Positions 1-13,848 of a stretch of 51,209 nt of DNA are shown one piece after another. Position numbers and translations under genes: made by a program. The DNA is from Priapulus caudatus (taxonomy: Eukaryota > Priapulida > Priapulimorpha > Priapulimorphida > Priapulidae). The stretch lies in contig NW_014577546.1 in the NCBI RefSeq assembly GCF_000485595.1, positions 77,251 through 128,459 of the forward strand, given 5' to 3'. The notes beneath the pieces are model-generated. The model saw nothing but the letters and a program-made list of their open reading frames with translations, was not told the origin of the DNA and searched no databases. Numbering within the stretch: the stretch's first letter is position 1; each line of letters starts with the position of its first letter.

Positions 1-646
1 TCCATTCTGTTTTACGAATTTACCTTGAATCTCAAACTCATAATTTCACAATTCGATATCAACGGTAAAGACATTGTTATTCTTTAGTTCATGTAAGACT
101 GGCGGTAGATTATTAGACTGTCCCTCGTTTAATATCTAGGCGGAGGTAGTGGCTGCCATCTGTTGGAAATCAGAGTAACAAACACAATAATCTATCCACG
201 AGCTGACCTCGTTGATCCGCGGGATGCCGTTTGATTGTTCCCGGACCGAGCTGACTCGTGGATACCCGAGGAACGTTTAACCAAGAAAATAACCATGACT
301 TGTAACCACTGCTCTGGTCCCCAGACGATTTTCACAGGTAACGGCTAGTTGCCACGGCAACTGTTCATCACTGCATGACCGTGTGATCTAACATTACACC
401 GCGGGTTGTCTCCGCTCAATTAAAAAATACTTCGCAGCGGCCGCTGCTCGTGTCGAACCGACATCGGAAAAAAATAACAAATATTCTAAGACCACAAACG
501 GGCGAAATCTAGGCCATGTCATCGTCGTAGCGACCGCGGCTCGCACCGACGCCGGCACGCCAATTGTCGACCTTGCGATTGCGGGTAACCTTGATCCCTT
601 GGTCAAGGTTTATTGAAACAATGGTATGCATAATTGCTTCGCGCAC

Positions 647-2365
647 CTTGTGGTATGACTTGGCGTTGCTGAGCATGAGCTCGATGTCGTTGGTCATCTG
701 CTCGACGTCGGTGTACTCCTGCAGCTTCAGCTTCTGCTGCATCCGCATGAAGTCCATCGGAGAACTGACGACGTCGTGGTAGTCCGGAGCATTCCTGCAA
801 GCCATAGGTACGTAAATAGTTCAGTATGTGGTGTCCGGAGCATTCCTGCAAGCATAGGTACGAATTAGTTATGTGGGTAGTCCGGACATTCCTGCAAGAT
901 AGGTACGAATATAGTTATGTGGTAGTCCGAAGCATTCCTGTAAGCATAGGTACATATATAGTTATGTGGTAGTCCGAAGCATTCCTGTAAGCATAGGTAC
1001 GTAAATAGTTCAGTATGTGGTAGTCCGGAGAATTCTGCAAGCATAGGTACGTTAATAGGTTATTGCGCGGTAGTCCGGAGCATTCCTGCAAGCATAGGTA
1101 CGTATATAGTTATGTGGTAGTCCGGAGCATTCCTGCAAGCATAGGTACGTATATAGTTATGTGGTAGTCCGGAGCATTCATGCAACCATACATAAATATT
1201 TGCATGGATTTTAAAGACTTTCCACAAACCTAGAGGCAAAACCAGACCAAGAAACCTCACACTGACGATTTAATCTATGAGGGATACATCTCTTATACGG
1301 CATTACTGTGGTGATGTTGCAGAATTATAACTAGAAAGGGAAACTGAGGTTATGTAGCAGAACAACATAGCACATAGCAATTACCTACAATGTGGCGATG
1401 TTTCGTGTTCCTTTAAACAAACTCCTGTTAGTCTGTTACCCACACAGCAGTACAAAGACTAACCTGCGATTTGGAGCACGGATAAATGTCTCACAGATGA
1501 TTCGTCCAGATTCATCCTTGTAGTTTCTGATGATGTCAAAGAGCTCTTGGCAGACATCATTCTGTAATTAAATTAAATTGAACTTGGGAATAGTTGTAAT
1601 GGAGAACGTATCTAATAAGGGACTCAACTTTCATGCTGTGAATTGTCACAGTATCACATGTACATATATATACATTACACAACCATTAAATAACTGCAAG
1701 ATGACAATGTGTTATCAGCATCAAAGCTAACTCCAGTATCAGGGGTAGAAACAAGACCCCCTAGTCCAACAGACTCCCTACCCTCAAAAAGAGCGAGTCC
1801 GCAGCAAAATGAGGGAGTCCGCAGTCTGAGGTTCAAAATCAAAGATATTAACAATAACGCATGTGCTTATTTTTAAGATTCATGCAGTTGCATGTCTGCC
1901 AAATTTTCTTTGGACATTAGCTGAAAAAATACAGTAATTCCGTGAGGCCGTGTTCCGGAACGAACTAGTTAGCATGGCAGAATTTTCAGGAAGTCACACG
2001 GACTCCTTGCATATATGTCAAATCAGGGAGTCCGACAGTAAATCAGGGAGTATTTGACTCCGGACTCACGTTAATTTCGCACCCTGCAGTATTATAGCCC
2101 TTGTTTGCCACAGGCACCACAATTCGCATGTGGCGAACAAGGGCTATAGTACTAGAGCTACACGCAAGCATACTTAGTAGAGAGAACATAAAATGCAATA
2201 TATTTGGTCAAAATCTTCTTACTAGAAGTAGTTCAACTTAGTTATTGATTTGAAACTTACTGGATCTTGTTGGGGTACTCTTCTACGCTTGGTGGTGGAA
2301 GTGCCACTAGCATCAGATACATCATCACGGCCAAAACTTGCAACTGATCTTCTTCTTTTTGGCAT
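647..2365 (-). CDS. PBRM1: Polybromo-1 (PBAF subunit), 5' coding exons, partial
   Basis: Three coding exons are visible: 2365-2261 (ATG at 2365), 1561-1464 and 794-647. All have GT-AG borders and compatible phases (0, 2, 0), giving 117 residues. The N-terminus is basic (MPKRRRSVAS, later KRRRV), as in polybromo proteins. Residues about 36-117 carry the first bromodomain: CQELFDIIRNYKDESG, then FIRAP and PDYHDVVSSPMDFM, ending at SNAKSYHK. The conserved acetyl-lysine-binding Asn (in SNAKSYH) is present. In other animals this protein is the multi-bromodomain targeting subunit of the PBAF SWI/SNF remodeller and reads acetylated histones in the nucleus. The domain is cut after K117 by a donor at 646, and no further exon is visible in 1-640, so most of the gene lies outside the window. 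A pyrimidine-rich acceptor just 5' of the ATG implies a noncoding first exon upstream. Identification is confident; expression is untested. Confidence 0.9.
779..1195. repeat. Minisatellite (~47-52 bp unit) copying a PBRM1 intron-exon border
   Basis: About nine degenerate copies of a 47-52 bp unit occur in tandem; the first overlaps the true PBRM1 exon start at 794. On the minus strand nearly every unit holds CTATGCTTGCAG followed by about 17 bases of exon start (GAATGCTCCGGACTACC). The array therefore carries up to eight decoy 3' splice sites upstream of the real one. Confidence 0.9.
2088..2153. repeat. Short hairpin element in PBRM1 intron
   Basis: The arms AGTATTATAGCCCTTGTTTG and, inverted, AGTACTATAGCCCTTGTTCG form a near-perfect stem of about 28 bp around a ~10 bp loop. 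The CTATAGCCCT start is shared with the ends of the larger foldback at 43505-44167, so this may be a minimal relative. Confidence 0.75.
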
Positions 2366-2477
2366 TGTGCCACTCCTAAATTAAAACAAGTACACGATCA
2401 AGGTTCCAAAATTGGGCAGTCAGAAAACCCCACATTCCTAACTTGGCAAATCAGTACATTGCCATTGCCATTGGTAT

Positions 2478-3393
2478 TACCAAGAGCTAATAATGACAAA
2501 GGAGTTTGACACGTATTTGGTACTGATTTCACTACATTTTGTCGTACGAGTTCGATGTGAATAAAAATAAAAATGTATACAAACATGAGCTTCTTTTGTT
2601 CACTGGTCCTTATTCTATCTTCCGGTAGTATTACAAACCGCGTAGCTTACTTCGTTTTGACATAATTCGTACTTTTGCACGACATGGTTTTCACGTTAGT
2701 TACCGTCGTGTGGCAATGCACAGCCCGAAATTCGCACACACAGCTGGTTGAAGGAGGCGCGCCAGGGCTTTTCGGCCGTAGCCTAGTCGAGTGCAGAAAA
2801 TTCGCCTAGAAATTAAGTTACGTTGCACCAATGCTGGGTTTGAAAATTAAAACTATTTTACATTTAAACTAGTTAGAAGGCCTTGTTTTTATGGTTGAAT
2901 CCCGCAGTTTTTTTTAAATAAACGCTGCGCTGGTAAAATATCTGAACTACTTCACCCGCGGAGGAATGATGTGTATGAATCGTTATGAGTAAACTGACGC
3001 TCCAGCCGATTGTTGCTTTTCGCACGTGTTTTGCATTAATTGCATAGCAACCGTTAGCTCTAGCCCGCGTACAGTTGCCGCTGGCGCTGCCTGAGGCAAT
3101 CCCTGCCATGCCCTCCTTTAAGTAGCTGTGTGTGCGAATTTCGGGCTTTGCATCGCCACACGACGGTAACTAACGTGAAAACCATGTCGTGCAAAAGTAC
3201 GAATTATGTCAAAACGAAGTAAGCTACGCGGTTTGTAGTACTACCGGAAGATAGAATAAGGACCAGTGAACAAAAGAAGCTCATGTTTGTATACATTTGT
3301 ATTTTTATTCATATCTAACTGACAAAATGTAGTGAAAAACTGAAATCAGTACCAAATACGTGTCAAACTCCTTTGTTATTATTAGCTCCTGGT
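2478..3393. mobile_element. Foldback-type element with ~270 bp inverted arms
   Basis: Left arm 2478-2745 and right arm 3124-3393 are near-complete inverted copies; for example CGTAGCTTACTTCGTTTTGA at 2640 is read inverted near 3210. The spacer is about 380 bp and holds no convincing protein. The arm ends, with shared AGCTAATAATxACAAAGGAG, mark the outer border. No transposase is present, so this is a non-autonomous DNA element. It sits just upstream of the first PBRM1 coding exon, probably in its 5' untranslated intron. Target-site duplications were not resolved. Confidence 0.8.
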
Positions 3394-3961
3394 ATTACTA
3401 TTAGTACCAAAACCATCAAATGTCTTACTTAAGCCATAACTATAATAGTAACTATAACACAAGTCTAATTAGGATGATCCATCATGAAACATTATCATTG
3501 TGACTCGGACTCTACAGTAACTGTAGGCCTACTGTAAGCCAACAGGCAACAGGAACAGCAACACAGAACAGTCACCAAGTGTCGAGTAGAATGAGCGAGT
3601 ATGTAACAGAAAGGAACCCAACCGAATGACAGCAACACGCATTAACTGTATACCGCTATATATAGCAAATTTTATCAAGTTACATTTAATATAAAAAGGT
3701 CTAACCGCAATAACTACATACATATGACGCTCGAATAATGGATTGTTGTTCACAAACATGGAGCCATTTTGGTGATTCTTGTCATTCTTGTTCGCAACGC
3801 TTCCGCTAGAGGTCGGGAGCGCTGGAAGAGAGCAATGGATCGGCAAATTTCCGGTGAATCCGCATCGTCCTCATTCGAGCATCGAGCTTAGCAGACGTAG
3901 ACGGTTGGCAAAGTTTCTACTAGGCTGTACAATTTTGAAGGATCTCTAGGATAAACATAAT
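3394..3961. promoter_or_regulatory. Putative divergent promoter region
   Basis: PBRM1 reads leftward from 2365 and an unrecognised gene reads rightward from 3962. The interval contains a locally CpG-richer patch (about 3740-3900) with GCCATTTTGG at 3753 and no convincing coding sequence. I infer that the transcription starts of both genes lie here. No TATA box was identified. Confidence 0.3.
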
Positions 3962-6900
3962 ATGAAGACGAGAGGTGGGCTTCTTTGCGTACTATTGTGA
4001 TTCAATTATAATTTGTACAAACAGTGATTACGTCATCGTACCTAGGGCCTAAAAATAAAATTTCTCCTTTTTCACAAAATATAGTTATAACTATATACCG
4101 GTACCTAAATAATTCTGTTCACTTTTTGTGGTTAAATTGCTGCATTATGATTATAGTTTATACTTCTTATTTTACTATAATATTGTTCGATGTGAACATA
4201 CACTCGTGACTCATACCGACATATGTAACATAGTCATAGCAAGCAATGCATTGCATGCAAGCAATGTAAATGTCAGGAACACAAAAAGTCACAATATCAA
4301 ATCGTCCAGGTTTTTTGATTTTTAACTAGTTGAGAAACAATCTTATCAGGTATGAGGTAAGAATTTGAGGATAATTTTAGTCCCGTTAGTGAATAGTTCT
4401 TACTTTTAATGTAAAAAATGACAAAAAAAATTTTACAAATTTTACCATAGAAATTCGTGACGCCTAGTCAATTGAAACACAAAGCATCCCTATGCTATAC
4501 TATAGTATATATAATATAGCTCCAAGAAACGGTCTTGCTAGGGTTAGAAGACCCCTGGGCCCAAGGATAGAGAACATGGGTCCCAATAAAACCAACGCAG
4601 TGGCTAGAGTTACGGTAGCCGTCAGTCGTTGAAGCCCCTTTTTGGCATTAGGTTTAGGGTTATGGTTATGGTTAGGGTTAGGGTTAGGGTTCTAGCTCAT
4701 CTAAACTCTCAAATCGTGAATTTATTTCCCAAGGCGTTATTTCGAAATCTGGTGCCACCGCCGCCATCTTTGTCTCGTTAAGTATGAAAGCGAATGGACT
4801 CCCGTAGCCTCGAGACATTAAGATACGGCTACCGTAGCCACTGCCTAAAACCAATGTGCCTAACCCTAACCCTAATTCTAACCCTAACCCTAATCCTAAC
4901 CCTAATCCTAACCATAACCCTAACCATAACCCTAACCTATTATATTGATATAATATTATATTTATATTGATGTAAATGACATTGGTTTTATTGGGACCCA
5001 TGATGATGTTCTCTATCCTTGAACCATTGGGCATTATATTTATATTGATGTAAATGACATTGGTTTTATTGGGACCCATGTTCTCTATCCTTGAACCGAC
5101 CCCTGTATAGACAATCGGTCGCACAGCCTGGTCGGGCTACCATGGCATGAGTATATTACATACTCAGTGTTTGTGTACCTAGTACAGGCCTTGAAATTCA
5201 GAGGAAATCCGGTAATCCGTAGGGTAAATTACCCTACGGATTTGTTAGAGATTTCATGAGGAAACCTGTAGAAAATCCATACGGGTTACTTAAAAATAAC
5301 TTGACGTTTACAGCATTTCAATCATCTATCTCACAAATCTGTACAATAAAACGCTGAGCTCCCAACGCTAAAATAGTAATGTTTAACTTTAAGGTATTTT
5401 ATTCAGGACGGTTTGTCCTGCATGCAATTTTTTCTTTCATAGTAAAATTTAGCCTACCCTGTACGAATTACTAAGATTTTGAGCGGATTTGCTCATTTGT
5501 GAAGGAACAAATCCGTACGGATTAGTCCTCAAACTGGGGAAATTCGAGCCCTGCTAGTATAATCAATAATTGATTTTCAGGTGCAAAGAAGCGCAAATCA
5601 GGAACGGAGCAAGAGACTGAGTCATCCAAAGAAATGTTTGTAAAAACTTACTGTTTATATACTTTAGTTATTTATTTAAGCGCTGTCAAGTGCTGCTACT
5701 CCAGTTACTGAGTTAGCACACAGCACTGTTCTTGCCAGGGCCATGCAACTTGCAATGGCCAATGCCATCATAAGAAATTGAATTACACAAAGTCACAGAA
5801 TGTCGGAGATGTTTAGCAAGCAAGTGTTGCTCGAGTTTATTTCACAGAGTATCAAGCACTTTTCCACACATACCGTCATACGTTTACTCTTACAGATCAA
5901 ATCAGAAAAAAGCTGTAGTTGAGTCTCAGCCACCATCATTAACGAAAGAACTGATGTTGAACTTGACATGTTCACAGGTATGTACTGTATATGATCGCGT
6001 AATAACCGCAAATTTGGCCTCAGATTACAACCCTGTATTTGCTCTGCGGTTTATAAGTGCGCCATACCGTGAGGGGAAATATTTGTTCATCGATTGTTGC
6101 TGAGCCTTGTCACTCACGGGGGCGATAATGGGTGAATCTAACGTTCATTAAATAAATGCATAAATCGTGTTTGCCTAAATGTGTTGATAATGTAGTATTA
6201 ACTATGATTGAAATATTTTTGAATTTGTATAAGGACTCTTCAAACATGTCATGATGTGCTCATAATCTGCTTACGAATCTGTATAAAAGAGAAACAAAAC
6301 TATGCGTGCGGTTTATACCTGAACTAGACGCAATACTTGGTTACCCGATTCAAATTGAGGTGCGGCTTATAGGCGCCCGCGGTTATTACGCGATCATATA
6401 CGGTAGTTCATATATATATATATATATATATTGAAAGTAGAGACAATCTAACTTGTTGTATCCATGTACATTTATGCTTTGAAATTGTGGCAAGCAGTAA
6501 AATAGTTGTTGTCTAATCCTTTGATATAGATAGTACCACAATGCCCAACTTCTTTGTCATAAATATAATGTGGAACTGTTAGCCATACCATAGAAGTACC
6601 TAAGATGAATATTACAAGTTTCAGCTAACTTGGTTCACACTTGTCGATTTTTGTTTGTTTTATGTCCAGGCTGCAGCCAAGTTTGTGCCAAAGTTTGGTA
6701 AGAAGAAAAAGTTTTTATCTCCAGTGAACTCAAATGATTCACAGGTAATCTAATATTAATTCTATATAATATAGATATAATTACAGTTACTTATAAATGT
6801 ATAGCTTGAAATGGAACCAATTCGTGTATGTGTATAAGTTGCTCAGAAAACATGAATGTTTGTTGAGAAAGTTTGTTTCACTCCACAGAGTCATGCTGTG

Positions 6901-9900
6901 TGCAGTACGTAATTAAAACTTGCATAATTGTATATGAAATTGCATTGTCTGTGAATTATTGCAACTACAGCTATGCACAGGTAGCTGAAGAAGAAAACAT
7001 TATACCAACAACCAACACAGAACAGAAGAACAGTGCATGCCCAGAGCCTGCAAAGGATAAACTGAGTTGCCATGGAAACACACACATGGACACAAGCTAC
7101 TTTGCCTGCATGGAAACTATTGCCACGAACGAGAACAGGTGTGATCTGCAGAAGAAATGTGAAGCTCGTGAGGAGACAGAGGTCACAGAGAAGGCAGAGG
7201 TCACCAAGAAGACAGAGGTCACCGAGAAGACGCAGGTCACCGAGAACACAGAGGTCACCGAGAAGACAGAGGTCACAGAGAAGACAGCGATCACCAAGAA
7301 GACAGCGATCGCCAAGGAGACAGAGATCGAGGAGGCAAGCACAACCACTGATAATAACAGTAATGTAAAAACTACTGATCTACGCGAGAAGTCTATCGAA
7401 GCAAGCTGCACATCCTCACAGGTCTCAGCCGCGGTAAAACTGCCAGTTGTCTCGCACATGGAATGTATGTCTACGATTACTGAGGCTGAGCTTACACCTG
7501 CCACGCACGAGATTTCTACGCCTCATATTACTGATGCTGTGCCAGTGGCAGTTGTCTCACAGCGAACCGCTCTGTCTCACGTTCCTGAGAGTGAGCCTAC
7601 AGTTATTTTATGCAGAGGCTTTATGTCTCGAATTCCCACGACTGAGGCTTCACTCCTCTCATGTGGAGAATCAATGTCTCAGGTTCACGAGACAGAGTTG
7701 TCAGTTGTCCCACTGAAAGACTCACTTCCTCAGATTGCTGAGACTGAGCCTCCAGTTGTCTCACACAGAGACTCCGGATCTCTGATTACCGAGCCCGAGT
7801 TGCCACACCTCTCATGCAGAGGATCCATGTCTCAGATTCCTGAGACCGAGTTGCGATTTGTTTTGCACGAAGACTCGCTGTCTCAGGCTCCTCAGTTACT
7901 CACCAGTTTCCATGAGCCTTCATACTCCCCTCTACCAAGCCCTCATGATATAACACCAATAGATGAACCCAGTGATGAAGGAATGGCAAGAATAGAAGGA
8001 AACGGGTTTGCTCTCAGTGATGAACATGACAAGAAACCGTCCACCATAAAATGCATTCCTTCCACGAACTCTGAGCCCCCTACACCTATCTCAAGTATGT
8101 AAACTATACAGTGAAATGTAAAAGTGACAAAATCCTCATTATAGTAACGGAAGGTATTTATTATTAATATATTTATTGATTAACACTCCTGCAATTGCTC
8201 ACCTCATTCCCGATGCAAATTGATTTATGTAAAACACCTGTAGTGAATAACAAATGTTTTTGTTTTTTATTTGCCCCTGAAAACTTGAATAATAATATTA
8301 TGAATCTCCTAAATAATAGTTGCATCAATTGTGTAAAGTATATGGACTATAAAAAATTTATCAAATGGTTTGCTTGAGACAGGCACCCCTATAACAGGTG
8401 CGGTAAGCATTGAGGATCCAAAAGCCAGGCTGGCAGTTGGCACTATTTACACCCAGCCAGTTTCTGAAAACCCCAAGCAAGAGGTGAACAAATTTATTTT
8501 ACATGGAAAAAGATTATTCACATTTTATTCACATATATATTTAAACTATGTCGATTTTAAATTGTCATCTTGTTAATGCGTAAGAGAGATGTTTTTTTCA
8601 AATTCACGTAATAGCAAGAGCCTACTGATATAAATGGGATCTTAGTAAACCTATTACCTAGAATGATATAGCAGAAAATAAGTAACAGAATAATTGTAGG
8701 ATTGTCATCCTGATCAAGCTTCAGGCTGTTTTGTTCTCTGTTTAGATAAATTTGAGAGAAGGGGTTAAAGAGCAGAGCAAAGAAGAGGAGCCAGAGGAGA
8801 TGGAGTATAATGACCAAGAGAAAGAGAAGACTTCTATTACAGAAGAAGAATTTGCAGACGTGTCAGATTCCCAGCTGTGGGAGGCAGTTCAGGATTACAT
8901 TGAACATGATAGCACCAGGTGTAAAATCAACCTGCACACATACTTATGATTACAACGGTGCATTGCCCGGAGACACCTGATTTCTAATAAGACAAAAATA
9001 CTGTCAAGCAAATACGTTGTATAGTATAGTACCATACTATACTTTACTAGTATACTACTACTACTACTTTACTAGTTTACTAGTACATTACTATAGTAGT
9101 AAATATGTAGAATAGTACCTATGTAGTTAGGTTCATATGAAAATATTTGCGCAAGATGATTTTCATGCGATGTTCCACATAGTTTCATTATATGATCTTC
9201 CTCCATAGCATTCCACTTTATATTGCAGGCTAGAGGATGGCTCTCCATCTAAGAAGAAGAGTATGTTACATGTAACCTTTACTGGTTCCAGTGATGCGGG
9301 TATTTATATCATTCCACCTCATTCCTTTCTTCATTGTATATATATAGATGTTTGTGATTTAGCAATTATTCAGTCAGGTGTATGATAACATGTTTCCATA
9401 TTCAGACTTCAGGCACTACAAGATACAGAAAACAGTGTCAAAGATTTAACTTACTCTAAGCTGTCATGTAGCAATATTTTGAGTAGACATGTTACAACAG
9501 GAGTAAATTGATGAAAATACGAATGTTTTCCCCAGTTACATCCACATATGCAGCAGCAGGAGCAAGTGGGTGGTCTGAGACACCCGGTCCTGCTGTTATC
9601 CACAGCCAGATGCCATGTGAGACACTGGTGTCTACGGTTCCCCAGGTTGCAGTTGATCAGGGGAGCTCACAGCTACACACAATCATCAACGAACTTCACA
9701 GCATAAAGTAAGCTCATGCAAACTGAGTATGTCGTGCAAGTAAACGAAACTAGATCGAATAAGTTATTGATAACCTATGAAGTAATCGCGATCAATTAAT
9801 TTATATCTAGGGTTATTCAAATAGGTAAGCTTCATAGGCATATATGTAACAGTTATTTTCAACGAGGTTTCTCAGATTTTTTGTAAAACTTCACATGGGA

Positions 9901-10159
9901 GTGATATGACAAAAATTATCTTTTATTTTTGACCGTTTTTTTATAAAGTTAATAATTAATCGTTTTAAAATGAATTAACCAAAAGGCAATGTTTACATGC
10001 AGTCAGATGGTGACACAGTTGAGAGGAGAGCTTGCAGCCTTCAGGAAAGCTCGTCGTGCCACGTTTCCCCCTGCTGTGCAGAGCGTGCATTCAGCCGACA
10101 GGAACATGGCTCCACCTAGAGGGCAGCAAAGCAACTATACGTTCCACACTATGCGGTAG
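3962..10159 (+). CDS. Unrecognised disordered nuclear-type protein with two tandem peptide repeats
   Basis: Nine exons join with consistent phases: 3962-3974, 5581-5639, 6670-6744, 6981-8094, 8383-8483, 8746-8918, 9229-9260, 9536-9707 and 10003-10159 (stop TAG), giving about 631 residues. The N-terminus is lysine-rich (MKTRGAKKRKSG; KFVPKFGKKKKFLSPV), like a nuclear localisation signal. Residues about 114-167 are hexapeptide repeats around TEVTEK. Residues about 212-352 are some eight copies of a 17-residue unit around SQIxETELxVV. An acidic stretch with an amphipathic segment (FADVSDSQLWEAVQDYIE) follows, then a likely coiled coil near the C-terminus (LHTIINELHSIKNQMVTQLR) and the basic end FRKARR. 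No enzyme or zinc-finger motif is visible. The acidic helix resembles protein-docking helices of DNA-repair factors only in a general way. The 13-nt first exon has a weak donor (GTGGGC) and is the least certain part. Confidence 0.75.
4560..5100. mobile_element. Palindromic element carrying two inverted telomere-like arrays
   Basis: Outer inverted repeats (GGATAGAGAACATGGGTCCC near 4564, inverted near 4993-5022 and again 5070-5095) enclose TTAGGG-type repeats at 4652-4692 and CCCTAA-type repeats at 4858-4940. A 165 bp core lies between them, itself flanked by inverted GGTAGCCGT/ACGGCTACC. The right end is tandemly duplicated, with an ~83 bp unit from about 4949. It lies in intron 1 of the unrecognised plus-strand gene. 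Confidence 0.7.
5213..5241. repeat. Perfect 13-bp hairpin
   Basis: AATCCGTAGGGTA and its exact inverse TACCCTACGGATT are separated by AAT. A related AAATCCGTACGGATT palindrome occurs near 5511, suggesting the ends of a small repeat spanning about 5170-5560 in the same intron. Confidence 0.6.
5985..6403. mobile_element. MITE, Tc1/mariner (pogo-like) type, TA target site
   Basis: Terminal inverted repeats of about 25 bp (CTGTATATGATCGCGTAATA at the left, its inverse ending CATATACGG at the right) are flanked by TA on both sides. The element is 419 bp with no transposase, hence non-autonomous. A (TA)n microsatellite follows directly at 6410-6431. It lies in the intron between exons 2 and 3 of the unrecognised gene. 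Confidence 0.8.
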
Positions 10160-10866
10160 CTAGCTACTGCTTAACATCGTGACCAGATAATTGAAGCCAT
10201 GATTAAAAGCAACACTATAATCTAATGGCAACAGTTGTAGACGTAAGCGTACTTACACCAGCTGCCACGGTTTTAACTGGCGGCGACAGACTAGCCTATT
10301 GCAGCTGAAGTGGTTTGTAACTTGGGTTATTTGTTATTTGAAATAGTTGTTTATTTCTCATATGAATATATTATCTAGGGTAAGTTTGATCAAATAGGTA
10401 ATAAAAATTATGACAGAACAACAATTAATTTCAATTTTTCATACTCATGCTCCAAACACTGGCACGATCTATACAGCTTTGAAATCACCTTGGTCACTGG
10501 CAGTTTTACGACAAAAATATTCAAATATGAACATGATTTAGCATGTAGGTAAAGTGTAGTTATTTGATTTTTATTGATTTACTGCAAAAATAACTACATG
10601 TTAGCGGAAAGGCACGAGCGTAACTTTGTAATATCAACGTACAAATAATAACTGGAAAATAAAGTCTGAAGATATTAAAGTGAATATACAACTATTTGGT
10701 ATTAACACAAATCGCCAAAATGAGTCTAATAACGGTTTTACTAACTTCAACACTAAATTTTCTACGTATAATCACACGGTATGAAGTTGAAGATCGAGCC
10801 TCTCCACAACACTGAACTGTGCGACCTGCTAATACAGTAAATATCACAGGGAACCCCTAGCAAACT
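10160..10866. other. Intergenic region between two convergent genes
   Basis: AT-rich sequence with no open frame I would support. AATAAA at 10658 is a possible polyadenylation signal for the upstream plus-strand gene, about 500 nt after its stop. LSM10 converges from the right. Confidence 0.5.
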
Positions 10867-11319
10867 TTACATGTTCTTCGGTGGCCCCGGCACGGATGCC
10901 ACGACCGAGTTGGATGGCCTCGCAGTGGCAATCGCGCGTCCCCTGCCAGGCTTCGCCTTTCTCTTGGGCATTTTGGCGACGGCCCTGAACGCGGGCGCGC
11001 GGGTTTTCCCTAAGCCTCTCAGCTGGCCCTCTATGGCCTTGATGATGTCGACGTTGTCGGGGATGTGGACGAAGCGCACCTGCTTGCCCTGCACGTAGAA
11101 ATACTCGAAGAGGCGCGTCTCGCCGCGCGCCGTCGTGAAGGTCACGTCGCCCATCTGCACGTTCATGAAGCCGTCGACGTTGACGATGCGCCCCCTGGCG
11201 GAACTCTCGTTGCGCAGCTCGACCGTCGTCACCCTGGTGGTGAGCGCCTGCAGCAGGCACAGGAGCGAGTTTGTCGATTTCGCCTGCTCCCGCAGACTCG
11301 GTCCCACGCTGAACGCCAT
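10867..11319 (-). CDS. LSM10: U7 snRNA-associated Sm-like protein LSm10
   Basis: An intronless 150-codon frame with ATG at 11319 and TAA at 10869-10867. Residues about 16-90 form the Sm fold. Sm1 is TRVTTVELRNESSARGRI with VDGFMN, and Sm2 is VRFVHIPDNVDI, the LSm10 variant of the usual Sm2 signature. LSm10 replaces SmD1 in the U7 snRNP ring, which directs 3' end cleavage of replication-dependent histone pre-mRNA in the nucleus. The C-terminus (residues about 105-150) is a basic tail (KMPKRKAKPGRGR), somewhat longer than I recall for the human protein of about 123 residues. The gene is GC-rich and starts only 66 nt after the METTL21A stop on the same strand, leaving almost no room for a separate promoter. 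Identification is confident. Confidence 0.93.
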   Translation of the reverse strand: MAFSVGPSLREQAKSTNSLLCLLQALTTRVTTVELRNESSARGRIVNVDGFMNVQMGDVTFTTARGETRLFEYFYVQGKQVRFVHIPDNVDIIKAIEGQLRGLGKTRAPAFRAVAKMPKRKAKPGRGRAIATARPSNSVVASVPGPPKNM

Positions 11320-11385
11320 GATTACTCGCGAGCTATGCGTGATCTCCGCTAGGGATCAGCTATGCGTGGATCGGTTACGGCGGAA

Positions 11386-13848
<2,463 letters not shown>

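Noticed and set aside
779-1195. CRISPR array
   Set aside because: Units are adjacent copies without unique spacers, and the genome is eukaryotic.
3529-3846. 105-codon minus-strand frame as a gene
   Set aside because: Composition is not protein-like and it lies in the likely divergent promoter and 5' untranslated region.
4652-4940. TTAGGG repeats as a true telomere
   Set aside because: Arrays are short, face both ways and are embedded in an intron between coding exons.
7097-7504. Minus-strand frame with VFSVTSVFSVT repeats
   Set aside because: It is antisense to the TEVTEK-repeat exon of the plus-strand gene.
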